Assembly (NCBI RefSeq): GCF_024679245.1
Contig: NC_090175.1
Coordinates: 52,311,732 to 52,375,731 of the forward strand
Source: Pseudorasbora parva
Lineage: Eukaryota; Chordata; Actinopteri; Cypriniformes; Gobionidae
Direction of reading: 5' to 3'
Length of the DNA: 64,000 nt
The translations under genes were made by a program, and so were the position numbers. How positions within the stretch are numbered: the first letter of the stretch is position 1; the number at the start of each line of letters is the position of its first letter. A model generated the notes under the pieces. That model ran no database searches and was not told the origin of the DNA. It saw only the letters and a list, made by a program, of their open reading frames with translations. Positions 1-12,155 of this stretch are shown piece after piece.

Positions 1-50
1 CAAACTGTGCTTCCGCAAAGAGCACTTTTCCAGATGGAACTCTTGACATG

Positions 51-186
<136 letters not shown>

Positions 187-499
187 AAAGACAGAGAGAG
201 AGAAACCCACTTGAACCTACTTGAGGAGGTACACACATATAATACTGATACCAAACAGCACAAATAAATAAAAAGGACACTTTTAATGCTGGAGCATTTT
301 TGGATACAAATTCTGGAGGTCTTATAAAGTGAGATCTAAAAGTCTGAGACCTCTAGTTTCTATTTTGCATTTTAAGGCAATGCAAAATGTTTAGAAATGT
401 ATTATTAGACTAAAAATTTACCAGATTTCCATGCAAATATTTTGGTTTATCAGTTAGAATTGCTAACTGATCAAAATATTTTTAGTGGAGTTTGCAGAT

Positions 500-1195
500 A
501 GTTGGATGGGAAAATGGATGGATGGGTGGATAGAGAGTGGATGATGGGTTGATGAAGGGGTCTGTGGGTGGGTGAACTGCTTAGGTTGGTTGAATGGATG
601 AATGGATGGATGGATGGATGGATGGATGGATGATGTGTGGATAAAGGTTGGATGGAGGATGGATTGATAGAATATGGATGGACGGGGAGGTAGATAGATA
701 GTGACTGGATGGTTGGATGGATGAGTAGATGGATGGATGATAGTTAATGGATGGATGGGTGCATGGATAGAGTGTGGATGAAAGATGGATAGATGGATGA
801 TGGGTTGATGAAGAGTTGGGTGGGTGGACTGGTTAGGTTGGATGGATGGAGAGATAGATAGTGGCTGGATGAATAGTTGGTTGGATGGATGCTAGTATGG
901 GTGGATGGATGGATGATGGGTAGATAAAGAATGGCTGGATGGATGGATGGATGGATAGATCATGGATGGATGGAGAGATAGATAGTGACTGGGTGGCTGG
1001 ATGAATGGGTAGGTGGATGGATGAATGGATGGATGATAGTATGGGTGGGTGGATGGATGGTTGATGGGTGGATGGAGGATGGCTGGATAGATGGATGGAT
1101 AGATCATGGATGTATGGATGGATGGAGAGATAAATAGTGGCTGGATGGATGGATGGATGATAGTATGGGTGGATGGATGGATGATGGATGGATTG
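500..1195. repeat. TGGA/GATG-rich tetranucleotide array
   Basis: About 700 bases built from diverged TGGA units with higher-order blocks. Phrases such as 'gagagatagatagtg' and 'gatgatagtatgggtgg' recur. The imperfect block structure suggests an old tetranucleotide repeat expanded in longer units. The opposite strand reads as Ile-His-Pro-Ser repeats, a by-product of the array. Confidence 0.93.
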
Positions 1196-1199
1196 CTCC

Positions 1200-3380
1200 A
1201 CATATTTTCATTATAAGCAAGACATTCAGATCTGTTTTATTTAATTTTAAATACAAATTTCAACTGAATGTATTAAATGTTTGGATTTGCTTTCTATTTA
1301 TTTCAAGTCTGGATCCCACTGAACATCATCTGACTGGGTCATCAGCCTCCTTATATTTGTTTTAAGGTGTAAAAAGCCTATAAAACGCTGTCCGTTGACG
1401 TTGATGTGAAGTAGCTTCTACAGCTGTTGATAAATTATGATGCTCGAGAAGAAATCCAACCTGGATTAGTCTAATTAGCTGGCCGTAAAAGCATCCTGTT
1501 ACGGTGGCCTTCAGCTTCAGGCTGCTGGTCCACAGGCATGTAAAACCACTTTTCTTTCCCCCCACAAACTACGGTCTATTCATTACATTTAATATTCCCT
1601 AAGATTGACAGAAATAACTCATTTCCTTTTGCACTCAACGTGTTCCTTGCTAGAGCCATCATATCCATCATGTTAATAGGTTCTGATTAAATTGTCCGTG
1701 CTTCCTAATAGCACAATGATTTCAGAGCGCACCCATGCCCCCCCCAAACCAAATAATAAATCAAGAGTGTTTACTCATTAAATAAACAAACCTAATCTCC
1801 ATTTAAGTGGCTAATTTTACGGTGTAAACATAGCAGGGTCGAAGAACCCCTGCCTTCTTGCTCAACCTTTTTTTTTTGGCCGTGCTATGTCGGAATGTAA
1901 AATTTCTCGTTAAAATGTATTAAAAGAAAGAACTGTGTCTGCAGCTCGGATTCAGCCGTCGCGCACACGTTCACACAGACTCTCCTTGTTTGGCTCCCGA
2001 CTCGGCCGCTGGTGTACAGTCACACGCGGACACAGCCAAGCTTTGTTCTGCGGGACTCGTGGTTAATCTAGCCCCTGTATCTTTAACTAAGCAAAAAAAA
2101 AAAAAAAAAAAAAACAGCAGTCTCTCATATGCGCAGGCAGTTGGATCATATCGTCAAATCCCAATCCAGGCCATAGGTGATTTGGAACCATCAGAGTTTA
2201 ATTGAGATTGATGTCCAGCGTGAGGTCTGGTCTCATTAGGAAACTGCACAGATGGTCGTGGAGAGGGAACATAGCTCCTGATTCAGTTTGAATGTGGAGT
2301 AATGCTAAAATGTGTTTTGGGGTATACGTGACGAGACCTGGATCTCTGACTTTGGGGTAAATGTGACAAATTGACGTGTCAAAAACCTAGTCCGGCACTT
2401 CGGAATGGGATGGAGGGTTGAGGCCACGTAAACAAGCAGGAAATGGGGGCCACTTGGGGTTGGATTTGGCCTGACTCCACCTTACGTCATGCAATGTTTC
2501 TGCAACAATGAACTGCAGCTTTAAGTGAGTTTATGGGCTTTTAGAGACTTCAAAAATGCACGATTGCATGCTGTCGCTTTGCTGCCAGTTTAACTGATAA
2601 ACAATACAAATGGGGTGTCTCAGATTGCGTCTCAGGAAAAATAAACAAACCAGGCATTTTCAAACGCATTACTAAAATAATTCTTTCTTTATGTGTGACC
2701 TTGGTGTGATGTGTGATTTCAACATTGCATCTTGCTTGCATCTTTTACAGCAAAAGTAACTCACGTTTGCTCTTGGATTATTAATATTGCATGGTCTTCA
2801 AAAAGCACACTCCAGCCTCATGTAAATCTTATACACTAATTACCTTCCTCACAACTGCAAGCTGCATATTGCCACAGCTCTCAAATGTACCCAAAAGACC
2901 AGTTTAGGGCTTAAGAATGATAGGTAGAGTCTGAAATTTCTCCTTTTATGTGAACTAATTGGTTATGGAAATCATATCTCTGGACTGAGGAAAATGTGAC
3001 TCAGCCAACCATAAAGCTGCTTGTGTTTCTGAGCTCACAGGCTGAATTTTTCATAATTCATGTTGAACTCTTGAGGCCACAGTGGTGATAACTTTGTCAT
3101 GATGCACAGGGCCAAATGGGAAAAAGCAATTTATTTGTTTTTTTTAGTTTGGGAAATAACACATTAGTCAAGATGTTAAAAATATGTTGCATAGTGCACA
3201 TGGCAATATGAATATGGACTTTTTTTAAATTTGCAGAAATGTTCTAACGTGAACTTGTATATACACAGACTTTTGACTTTAGACTTCAGACTTTTTGAAT
3301 CCCATATCAGTTTAATGATTCCACATCCTCATAGCAGTTTCTTAATGGTTCCACTACTTTTCAGAAATACTTATTTAGAC
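1200..3380. other. No recognised gene; mostly unique-looking sequence
   Basis: No coding region, RNA gene or transposon end was recognised here. Small landmarks are a T-run near 1869, an A-run of about 24 at 2091-2114, and AT-rich stretches near 3120-3240. Open frames are short and have no recognisable motif. Confidence 0.6.
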
Positions 3381-4062
3381 GATATGTGAAGTGAATAACA
3401 CTGATTATCTCTTCATCACGTGGGTGGGATATATTAGGTAGCAAGTGAACATTTTGTCCTCAGAGTTGATGTGTTTGAAGCAGGAAAAATGAGCAAGTGC
3501 AGGGATTTGAGAGACTTTGACCTGGACCAAATTGTGATGGCTTGACGACTGGGTCAAAGCATCTCCAAAACTGCAGCTCTTGTGGGGTGTTCCCGGTCTG
3601 CAGTGGTCAGTATCTATCAAAAGTGCTCCAAAGAAGGAACAGTGGTGAACCGGCGACAGGGTCATGGGTGGCTAAGGCTCATTGATGCACACGGAGAGCA
3701 AAGGCTGGCCCGCGTGGTCTAATCAAACAGATGAGCTACTGTACCTCAAATTGCTCAAGAAGTTAAGGCTGGTTCTGATAGAAAGGTGTCAGAATACACA
3801 GTGCATCGCAGTTTGTTGTGTATGGGGCTTCATAGCACAGACCAGTCAGGGTGTTCATGCTGACCCCTGTCAACTGCTGACAGTGCCAACACGTGAGCAT
3901 CAGAACTGGGCTACGGAGAAATGGAAGAAGGTGGCCTGGTCTGATGAATCACGTTTTCTTTTACCTCACATGGAAGGCCGGGTCGCTTACCTGAGGAACA
4001 CATGGCACCAGGATACACTATGGGTAAAAGGCAAGCCAGTGTGGTGCTTTGGCGAAATTCAA
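3380..4062 (+). pseudogene. Tc1/mariner transposase remnant (copy 1)
   Basis: The region translates, with frame jumps and stops, as the 5' half of a Tc1-family transposase. An N-terminal start lies near 3489 (MSKCRDLRDFDLDQIVMA, then a stop). A helix-turn-helix segment (SISKTAALVGCSRSAVVSIY) follows, then a second DNA-binding part. The catalytic-core beginning WKKVAWSDESRFLL (about 3920-3960) carries the first Asp of the DDE triad. Sequence stops matching near 4062, so the second Asp and the Glu are absent. Several indels and stops make it non-functional. Upstream bases 3380-3488 look like the element's leader. No inverted terminal repeat was found at either end, so both ends are probably truncated. 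Confidence 0.85.
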
Positions 4063-4138
4063 GCCCTGTAGCATCAAAAATATTTATTCAGAGTAAATGA
4101 AACAAGTAAGTGAGGGGAGGCGGGTTTGTGTGTCACTT

Positions 4139-4714
4139 AAGCCCTTTTCCCACTGCGATTCCGGCAAATACACGGATAATGTGACCCGGCATTTGTTCCC
4201 GGGCCGCTAGATGTGGTCCATTCACACTGCCAGCGAAATACCGTAATATGTGCTCTTTCACACACATCCCGTTATGGTCACGGATCGAGTTGACACGTGA
4301 CATCCTGATGTGACGTATAATGGTGAGCGATCTCAGCTTCAGCGCGGATAGTAAGGAGCTCCGTGTCTCGACTTGTGTCCAGTTTGCGCACATTTCTGCT
4401 TGTTTAATTTTAGTTTCTTTTGTATACGAACACTCTCTGCGTTTAAAACACCAACGCTCTTCTGGCACTGCAGGGTTGTATTATTGAAAAAACAAGCTCT
4501 AGGAGTCACACGATAACTACGTACACATTGCGGAATTAGTTTTGGCTTTTGTTCACACAGCGCTCGTCCCGGATCGAACCCCTCAATATTACTAGGTCCC
4601 CGACCCGGGTTCAATTCGGTAATCAATCCCGGGACGTGGTTGCTTTCACACAGAAGGCGACCCGGCAATGTTCCGGGAATATTGCGGGTCCGACGTGCAG
4701 TGTGAAAGGGGCTT
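4139..4714. mobile_element. Non-autonomous DNA element with ~18-bp inverted ends
   Basis: The left end (4139-4156, aagcccttttcccactgc) and right end (4697-4714, gcagtgtgaaaggggctt) are inverted copies with two mismatches. Further inside, both arms carry CCGG/CCCGGG-rich parts (ggcaaatacacgg...gacccgg and gcgacccggcaatgttcc). A TTA trinucleotide lies outside each end, compatible with a 3-bp target duplication. No transposase reading frame is present. The superfamily is unassigned; Harbinger-like is possible from the TTA, and this is inference. Confidence 0.7.
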
Positions 4715-5084
4715 TACTGTCGGAAAGATGAGAGAAAGCGCTGTTAGTTATCTATTATGTGGGAAATGAGTATTTAACCATTTTAGAATATTTTAGTATC
4801 AATATGTATTGAAAAAACAATATATTTAACAACACTACATTGCACTTAATTTATTATATACATGTATTTGTAAATTTAACACGCGTTAGATGCTACTGCT
4901 GAAATCCAGCCACATTTGGCAGGTTGGCTGGTGTTAATGCCAAGCCCTAGTCATAAAGTACTACTTCTGACAAAACACATAATGCACTGCTCATTGTCAT
5001 ATAAGCAGCCATAAGTAACTCAACTGATTTAAGTACATTTATTTGTGTGTTGTTTGTCTTTGATTCACTTGAATTCAATTGATT
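4715..5084. other. No recognised feature
   Basis: AT-rich sequence without recognised genes or repeat ends. Confidence 0.5.
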
Positions 5085-5355
5085 TGTTAGGCTCTTTTGG
5101 GAATCGGTGGTTGCACTGTATGTATTTGATTCAGTAAAACAAACTTGTCATTTGTTCGGGAATCAGACTACACTGGTTGCTCTGTGTGTTTTTTGATTCA
5201 CTAAAAAGAAATTGCTAATTAGAGTCATTCTTCAGGAATTGGATTACACTGATAGCGCTTTACAAAGAGTCATTCGTTCAGGATTCAGTCTATACTGGTT
5301 GTACTGTATGTTTTTATTTACTAAAAAAAGAAGTGGCTTGCAGAGCCATTCATTC
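5085..5355. repeat. Diverged tandem repeat, period about 76 bp
   Basis: Four to five imperfect copies of a unit containing 'tcattcgttc(a/g)gga', '(c)actggttg', '(g)tactgtatgttttt(g)att' and 'cactaaaaa' occur in a row. Recognisable starts lie near 5092, 5149, 5224 and 5270, with a last partial unit at about 5346. The copies differ by indels, so the array is old. Confidence 0.6.
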
Positions 5356-5379
5356 TTTAACTAGATGGTGTTTAACAAT

Positions 5380-5515
5380 GTTCTCAAAACATTAGCATAA
5401 AAAGATGAATACATTGTTAATGGAACAATTTTATTGCATGTTTGTCTAATATTTTTTAAATGTTACTATTTGTTTCAGAATGTTCTGAGAACATTCAAAA
5501 GTAACACTCCAAAAT
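5380..5515. repeat. Dispersed repeat related to 15690-15975
   Basis: This segment shares phrases with 15690-15975: 'gtctaa(t/c)atttttt' followed by 'aaatgttact', plus 'aatgttct' and 'agtaac' words. That suggests two copies of one AT-rich dispersed family. The class is unknown. Confidence 0.45.
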
Positions 5516-5673
5516 GATAAAATGGAATGCTCTCATTTTTATAACAATAAAAAGAACAAAAAAAAATTATTCTATTTTTATTCGTTATTCTTCCGCTGTA
5601 AATCATTGTACATGGCGGTCTGTCGGAAGTTAATTATTTTAATCTATAACGTTTTAAATATGGATATTTTTCT

Positions 5674-6045
<372 letters not shown>

Positions 6046-6049
6046 TTAA

Positions 6050-7800
6050 GGGAACTAAATGTCATTTGCTTCCGTTTTTTTAATGTAATTTTTTTACATA
6101 TTATTTAAAAGTACCATTGACCTCTTCATGTGTATAATGTTATAATGAGTAAAATGTTCATTTACCGACAGCCCTACTAAAGGCTCGACAGTAGTTGAGT
6201 AAGATTGACATGTGTAACCTTCAGTAACCGTGTTATTCCACTCCTCAAGCGCCTCGAGTTATGTTTCTGATCTTCTCTATGATGGCTCTCATATATAACT
6301 GCGAGGCAGGCGTGAACAATGTTATTTACAAACAAGGGAGCTGGATGGAAATGATGTAGTTATGGAGCAACTCAGACCCGAGGCCATGCGCGCACTACAT
6401 TTCTGAGAAAGAGCTATGTTTCAGGATCTGTTTGGCATTTCAGGCATGGCAGGGTAGACGTGTTAAAGAAAATGCCTCTTGATCAGCCCCAACAAGCCTC
6501 GGATTCTTGGAGAAAACATGGCCCGTAGGCATACTCTCATGCTCTCTTTCTGAATAGCAATTTCATCTTGGATATTTGCCACATGAATAGTGCTATCAGT
6601 ATAATGCCGACATAAATCTAATCCCGTGTCAGCTCAACACAGGCCGCTTTGTGTATGTCAGCTGTGGTCTTCACCGTAGGGATGGCTCTTTAGGAGAAAT
6701 CTGTCTGAAAGATAGGTGTGAAAGGCTTTTAGTGGGATACACACTACCCTAATCCCAAAAGGCTCTCACCTCCTGGCTATCCTTGTGTCTAAATGGCCTT
6801 TCAACACATCTCATGCTAAGTGTAAAATACAAGTGATTTAGAGGGCTCGATTCCACACATCTCCTTTATCCCAAACCGTCACCATGCTTCAAAGCAGAGA
6901 TAAAGAACTTTCAAGTGCAAATGGTGTTACAATTTCTGCTCTGTTTAGCCAGTTAAAGCTGAAAGCCATGCCTGATATTTTCGCCCAAAAAGCATGTGAC
7001 AACTCATGCAATGTTGAACAAAGAGCTTCATTTGATCTACAGCACTCTTCAAAGCCAATATTGTCATAGACGGTTTCCATTAATGAGCAGTGAAAGGAAT
7101 ACAATTCTTATTTCAATCCCAGTATTTTGCTGATACTCAATGGAGAACAAAAATAGTTTTAAGATCTTTGATAGCATCTCATCCCCTCTTACAGATAGAG
7201 AGCTCTTCAAAATGTCATATAAGATAAGACAATCTAAGATGAAAAGTTACAAAACCTTTTTTTTTCAAGCATATTTTCTTTTCTTTCTAACTCTGTTTAA
7301 TGTTTAGTGCCAGATAAGAAATATACACTGGTTTCTGCTTCAGAAATGAAAAGTTTTGATTCAAATTTAAAGGCCAGGGCTGGCTATGTGTCTTTTGACA
7401 TTTTTCTTTCACTGTTCACTCATTCGAATCCCACATGATATGTCTTCATTGCTGTCCACTTGTCAGAACCTCTGTAACACCGGTCACAGGAGAACATGAT
7501 CGATTCTGTAAATCCCATCGAAGGCTAATCTTACAGAGAAAACCTGTAATAACTTAGAGTGGCATGTACTAATGCATTTGAATTAAAGAGTACATTTATG
7601 TCCTATCCATGGATACTATATCACCACTGAATGAAAACAAGTTCTTGATCTTATAAGTATTACATCATTTGCCATCTATTATCTTGTACATGACTCTTTC
7701 AAAGCTTTAAAATGTCACAAAAAACACCATGACAGAAATCTATATGACCTTTGCATTATATTTCCAGACATCTGCATTTATTTTGTGTGAAGAATACATT
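6050..7800. other. Unique-looking sequence; possible conserved non-coding block
   Basis: No gene was recognised. Bases 6420-7100 are GC-richer and free of recognisable transposon ends and simple repeats. Open frames at 6884-7069 (+) and 6889-7104 (-) overlap antisense to each other and have no recognisable motif. A conserved non-coding element is a possibility but cannot be shown from one sequence. Confidence 0.4.
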
Positions 7801-8050
7801 TTAAAGGGGATCTATTATGCAAAATGTTCTTTTACATGGTGTTTGAACATAAATGTGTGCCAGCAGTTTGTAAACAACCACTGTATAACGGTAAAAATCC
7901 ACCACTTCTCCTTTTAAATCCCCATAAATAGTAAGTAGTGGCAGGGCGTTTGCCGGTTCTCTCAATGTGACGTCACAAATGTAATGTGCTATTTTAACAG
8001 ATTCGCCTTTTTAAGGGGTTGCACATGTTGACGGAACCGGGCTAATATGG
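7801..8050. mobile_element. Left part of a TTAA-flanked dispersed element
   Basis: TTAA (7801-7804) is followed by 'aggggatctattatgc' and a body with 'ggtgtttgaacataaatgtgtgcc' and 'caatgtgacgtcac'. I recognise this layout as a repeated cyprinid type from memory. No right inverted end was found, so the boundary near 8050 is approximate. It has no coding capacity. Confidence 0.45.
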
Positions 8051-9107
8051 TCATACTTCATTTTGGACCAGCTGGAGTTTATTTATTAACCACTTCAGCT
8101 CTGCAGCACATTTTGCATTTTTTTGAGAATTAGGAATATCTGAATTTAAAAGAGCGCCCTACCCACATACATTGGAGTAAATTGATAAAATTTACTTGTG
8201 AGGTTTTACAATCTTGGTCTAATTTTACAGAAAAAACTCTAAATTTTAACACAGTGGTGGAATATTGCATATATTATATTGTATCTATTCACAATCTTAT
8301 GATAAACATAGATAAAAAATAAATATTTTGATTTATTTTTAATTAATTTGTTATTTAAAAATCTATATTTTTTTCCCATCATTTTGGGATCCAAGCTTTT
8401 TGGAAATTTCTGTTGATTCTATAAATTGGCACTAAACAGGGGAAAAAAGAATTTTCTTGATATCTCCTTGCAAATAAAAGTTATTGAGATTTATCTGACC
8501 AAAGTGTCTAATAACTCCTACTCATCTGCATTGACATAAACTGGCCACTAGGAAATCGGAAAGAAGGCTCTTCAACTTTGTAAAGGGAGATCTAGGGCAC
8601 TGATTGGTCTAGAATCATGATCCACATGTCTATAAAGAGCTGAGATTCTCAGCTTTTCTGTCACATGATGCAATATGTGATGACATCATCAAAAATCGTG
8701 GCTAACACCGACAATCAAAACTAGCAATAATAAGAGTATTTGTCTGCATCACATGTTTTGATCTGGACTTCTGTGACATTTTACAGTGTCATTTGGCCAT
8801 GCTTGCTCACAGACATGTAAAAATAGTCTCATTTTGAAGCAAACAACCTAAGGAACAAGCTGATATAGGGTTTGAGGCTAGTAGCTTTACAACGAGTTTG
8901 TGATCCGAACAGGAATATGACTCATGTGTTTGCTTGTTCAAAGGAGTCATTTCCATCTTTGTGATTCTTTTGATAATACATTTACTGTAAATTATTGGAT
9001 AGGTGAAATTAACTGCTCAGCGATATTCCTGAGGCCGATAGCTTTCATTTGATATAAGTCTTGTCTATTTTAGGTGTGTTTGTGTGATAAAAATATGAAA
9101 TTTTATA
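8051..9107. other. No recognised feature
   Basis: AT-rich sequence with no coding region, RNA gene or transposon end that I can name. Confidence 0.5.
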
Positions 9108-9840
9108 TTATTTATAAAATATATGTCTAGTTTTGTGGTGCACACGAGTTATAGATTTTTTTAATAAGATTATGATGATGCAATTTTGGACCCACCGGTG
9201 AGTCCAAGAGGGGATGCAGAGCTGAGCATTACAATAATCTAGCCTTGAGCTCATGAACACGTGAACTAACTGTTCAGCATTTTGTATTGAGAGCATGTGG
9301 TGTAGTTTAAAAATCGTTTTAAGATGGTAGAATGCAGTTTTACAGATGCTAGAAATATGTCTTTCAAAGAAAAGATTGGTATCAAAGAGCACACCCAGGT
9401 TCCTCACTGATGTCAAGGACTTGACAGAGTCATCAAGTGTTAGACAGTATTCTAGGTTACAACGTGCTGAGGTTTTTTCAGAATTAAGTCAGACTAGTAG
9501 TTAATTACTAGTCATCCAATATTTTATACCAGATGCATTCTGTCAATCTTGTGGATTGGCAAGTTTTATCAGGGCACAAAGAAATATAGACCAGCAGCAT
9601 AACAATGAAAACTAACACCATGCTTCCTAATGATATCTCCAAGTGGTAGCAAATACAAAAAAAAAAAACTTGCGTTACTCCATACTTAACTCTCTGCTAC
9701 AAACGGTCAAATAAGTATGACTTAAACCCTGCCAATGCAATTCCACTGATGTCTACATCATTTTCAAGTCTATTCAAAAGAATGTTGTGGTCGATAGTAT
9801 TGAATGCAGCGCTAAGATTGAGTAACAATAATAGAAATAC
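9108..9840 (-). pseudogene. LINE (L2/CR1-like) reverse transcriptase fragment
   Basis: Read on the minus strand from 9840, the sequence gives [17 protein letters not shown], the usual reverse-transcriptase palm segment with its catalytic-region Asp changed to Asn. [14 protein letters not shown], a stop, and KYGVTQ follow. A deletion removes most of the PQGS-to-palm region. The segment corresponding to SFHCYADD reads SFHCYA then AGLYF, so the Asp pair is lost. Near 9416-9230 comes the C-terminal thumb segment (NLGVLFDTNLFFERHISS, then SRLDYCNA). The fragment then decays to 9108. Length is far below a full ORF2. It is a dead, internally deleted copy. The L2/CR1 assignment is by motif resemblance. 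Confidence 0.85.
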
Positions 9841-10238
9841 AACTATTATCAAATGAGACTTATACTACATGTAAAAAGGGGCATTACAGGTCATTTTTCC
9901 CAATACAAACTTTGCCATCCATTGTCCGCATCCATTTAAGTATAAAGCCTTCATGTCAGGTTTGAAAACAATTAAAATTTCAGTCTGCTCCTCACACAGA
10001 GATTCCAAAGGACTTCAAGACAACACTTATTCAGATGGGACTAGTTTTCTAAACAACATTTGCGATTCGCCTGTGATTTCATGCAGTGTGGTTTCGAGGC
10101 CTGTGATTTCATGTACCGATTCAGAGGGGACTAACATCTCCTTGTTTATCACAGAGGTGGGAGTGTTTGTTTTCTAGATTTGGGTGTTACAGAAGGTCAT
10201 CTGCTGTGCTTGCATGCATGAATGTGTTGTATCTTTTA
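9841..10238. other. No recognised feature
   Basis: Nothing was recognised. The short frame at 9953-10177 has no known motif. Confidence 0.45.
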
Positions 10239-10310
10239 GGCCTGGTTTCAGACAGGGCCTAGATTAAGCCAGGATTATGCCTAATTTTAATTAGGACAAC
10301 GATTGGTGAG
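10239..10310. repeat. Short dispersed repeat end
   Basis: 'cctggtttcagacagggcctagattaa' and 'gccaggattatgcctaa' resemble the end of a short palindromic repeat common in cyprinids. Only one end is clear. Confidence 0.35.
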
Positions 10311-10781
10311 CAAACGGTAGCGGTAGCTCAGGTCAAAAAACACATGAGGAGATAATGCAGAGGGTAATGCAATCACTGACATTTGCATTCGGACAGCATT
10401 AGATTTCTCATAGGATCATTTTTATTATTATTTTTTTCTCAAAAACAAAAAACTAAAACGTAGGTATAATTTGTTCTGGAATTTTTAAAGAGGTAGTGTG
10501 AGAAAATCTTTACCTGGCAGATTTGCAAAGTATGTCTGTGAAATTTCTCTAATGTTCCCCTGGAAAACTAGCCCTGTTTGACTACGGCTTTGGAATATAT
10601 TTAATGAGTCGTATGGGCTACTTTATGGTTTTTAATTTTAATTAAAAAAATTAATTTCTTTTTACTTAAATTGCAGGCTCCATCTGAAATCGCATACACT
10701 ATATATATTAGTGATATATTATTACAATTTATTGTATAATATTGTATTTTATTATACTTTAAATTATCATTTATTTTTATG

Positions 10782-11160
10782 ATGCAAAGCTGAATTTTCA
10801 GTATTATTCTTCCAGTCTTCAGTGTCACATGAACCTTCAGAAATCATTCTAATATGATGATTAATTTTCAAAAGTTGGAAATAGTTCTGTTGCTTTATAT
10901 TTTTTCATAACCTGTGAAACTATTTTATAATACTTTGATGAATAAAAAGTAAAAAAATAAAAAATAAAAAAATAAAAAAATAAGCAAATGTTTTAAAATT
11001 AGAAATCTTTTCTAACAACAATATACACTGGTCAGTAATTCGGGGTCAGTCATTTTTTTTTCTTTCTATTTTTGAAATAAATAAATCATTTTATTTAGGA
11101 AGGATGTGTTAAATTGATAAAAAATTATAGTAAAGGAGATTTATATGATTTGAGCTACTA
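10782..11160. repeat. Cyprinid dispersed repeat, two pieces in opposite orientation
   Basis: Bases 10782-10860 read on the minus strand as 'gaatgatttctgaaggttcatgtgacactgaag', matching the same phrase at 44110 and 46860. Bases 11065-11160 read on the plus strand as 'ttatttaggaaggatgtgttaaattgat', matching the copy at 39780. Between them lie (A)n(T)n runs (10950-10982). Call this family A; other copies are at 32260, 39750, 43950, 46780 and 62375. Class unknown; no coding capacity. Confidence 0.55.
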
Positions 11161-12063
11161 TATAGTAGATGAAATACAGTATGTGACAAAAGAAGAATGT
11201 CAGAATTCACAGTACTTATAAAAGAGAAGACAAAAAGTCCCCGGATGACCTACAACTTTTGGCGAGATACTGAAGTGTGCATACAATGAAAATTTTACTA
11301 TCCCATAAGGCCTGATAAGTCACGTGATCATGATAACATGGGGAATGCAGTACGTCCGAATTACATTCATACTACATACATTCATAATATGTAGAACATA
11401 CATTTTTAGTGCTCATTAAGTAATTACTTACTCTAATGAGAGAAAATGATTTTGGACGCGGACATTGTGTCCAAAGTGACATATTGTCCAGTGCATTCTT
11501 CAACAATCTCCTGATGTTTTCCATTTCAAAAACTTAAAATTGGACAAGCATTTGTACCAAGCTCCTCCTGACCACCGTCTTCTATTTTGCTTTATGCGAC
11601 TTACATGTTGTTGGTGCCTTTACATCATCAGGTCATTAAAAATACAATGTGCTTAATAGTCCTACAAATGTAGATGAGGACAATACCATCTCAAGTGCAT
11701 TATTTATTTCGCTTTATTTCAGGCAATGGTAATCTAAACAAATCCATTTACTTCTTTAATGTAAAAATAATGGTTTTGTGAGATAATGTATTTTTTTCAG
11801 AGCTTTCTAAGCAAGGACACTGCATGACTCAAAGTACAGACCTATAAAGATTCTAATAGGACACGACAGTCCTTTCGTTTGTCCTTGTCATTAATATATA
11901 GTGTTATTAAAATGAAATCCTTGACAGCCTCAGTACTGCATTCCCGTTGACTTTAAATATACACCAGGGCCACTGGAGAGTCTTTAATCATTTAATGACA
12001 AGAGTGTTAAAGTCTTTATATGAATGCAAATTTCCATTGTATTTAGAAAGAGAACATATCTTA

Positions 12064-12066
<3 letters not shown>
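11161..12066. other. No recognised feature
   Basis: AT-rich sequence without a recognised gene or element end. Confidence 0.5.

Positions 12067-12152
<86 letters not shown>
12067..12152. repeat. (TA)n microsatellite
   Basis: About 43 uninterrupted TA units, followed by a TTTA-rich tail. Confidence 0.97.

Positions 12153-12155
<3 letters not shown>

Noticed and set aside
4133..4668. Antisense frames of about 110 codons
   Set aside because: They fall inside the inverted-repeat MITE 4139-4714 and have no recognisable domain.
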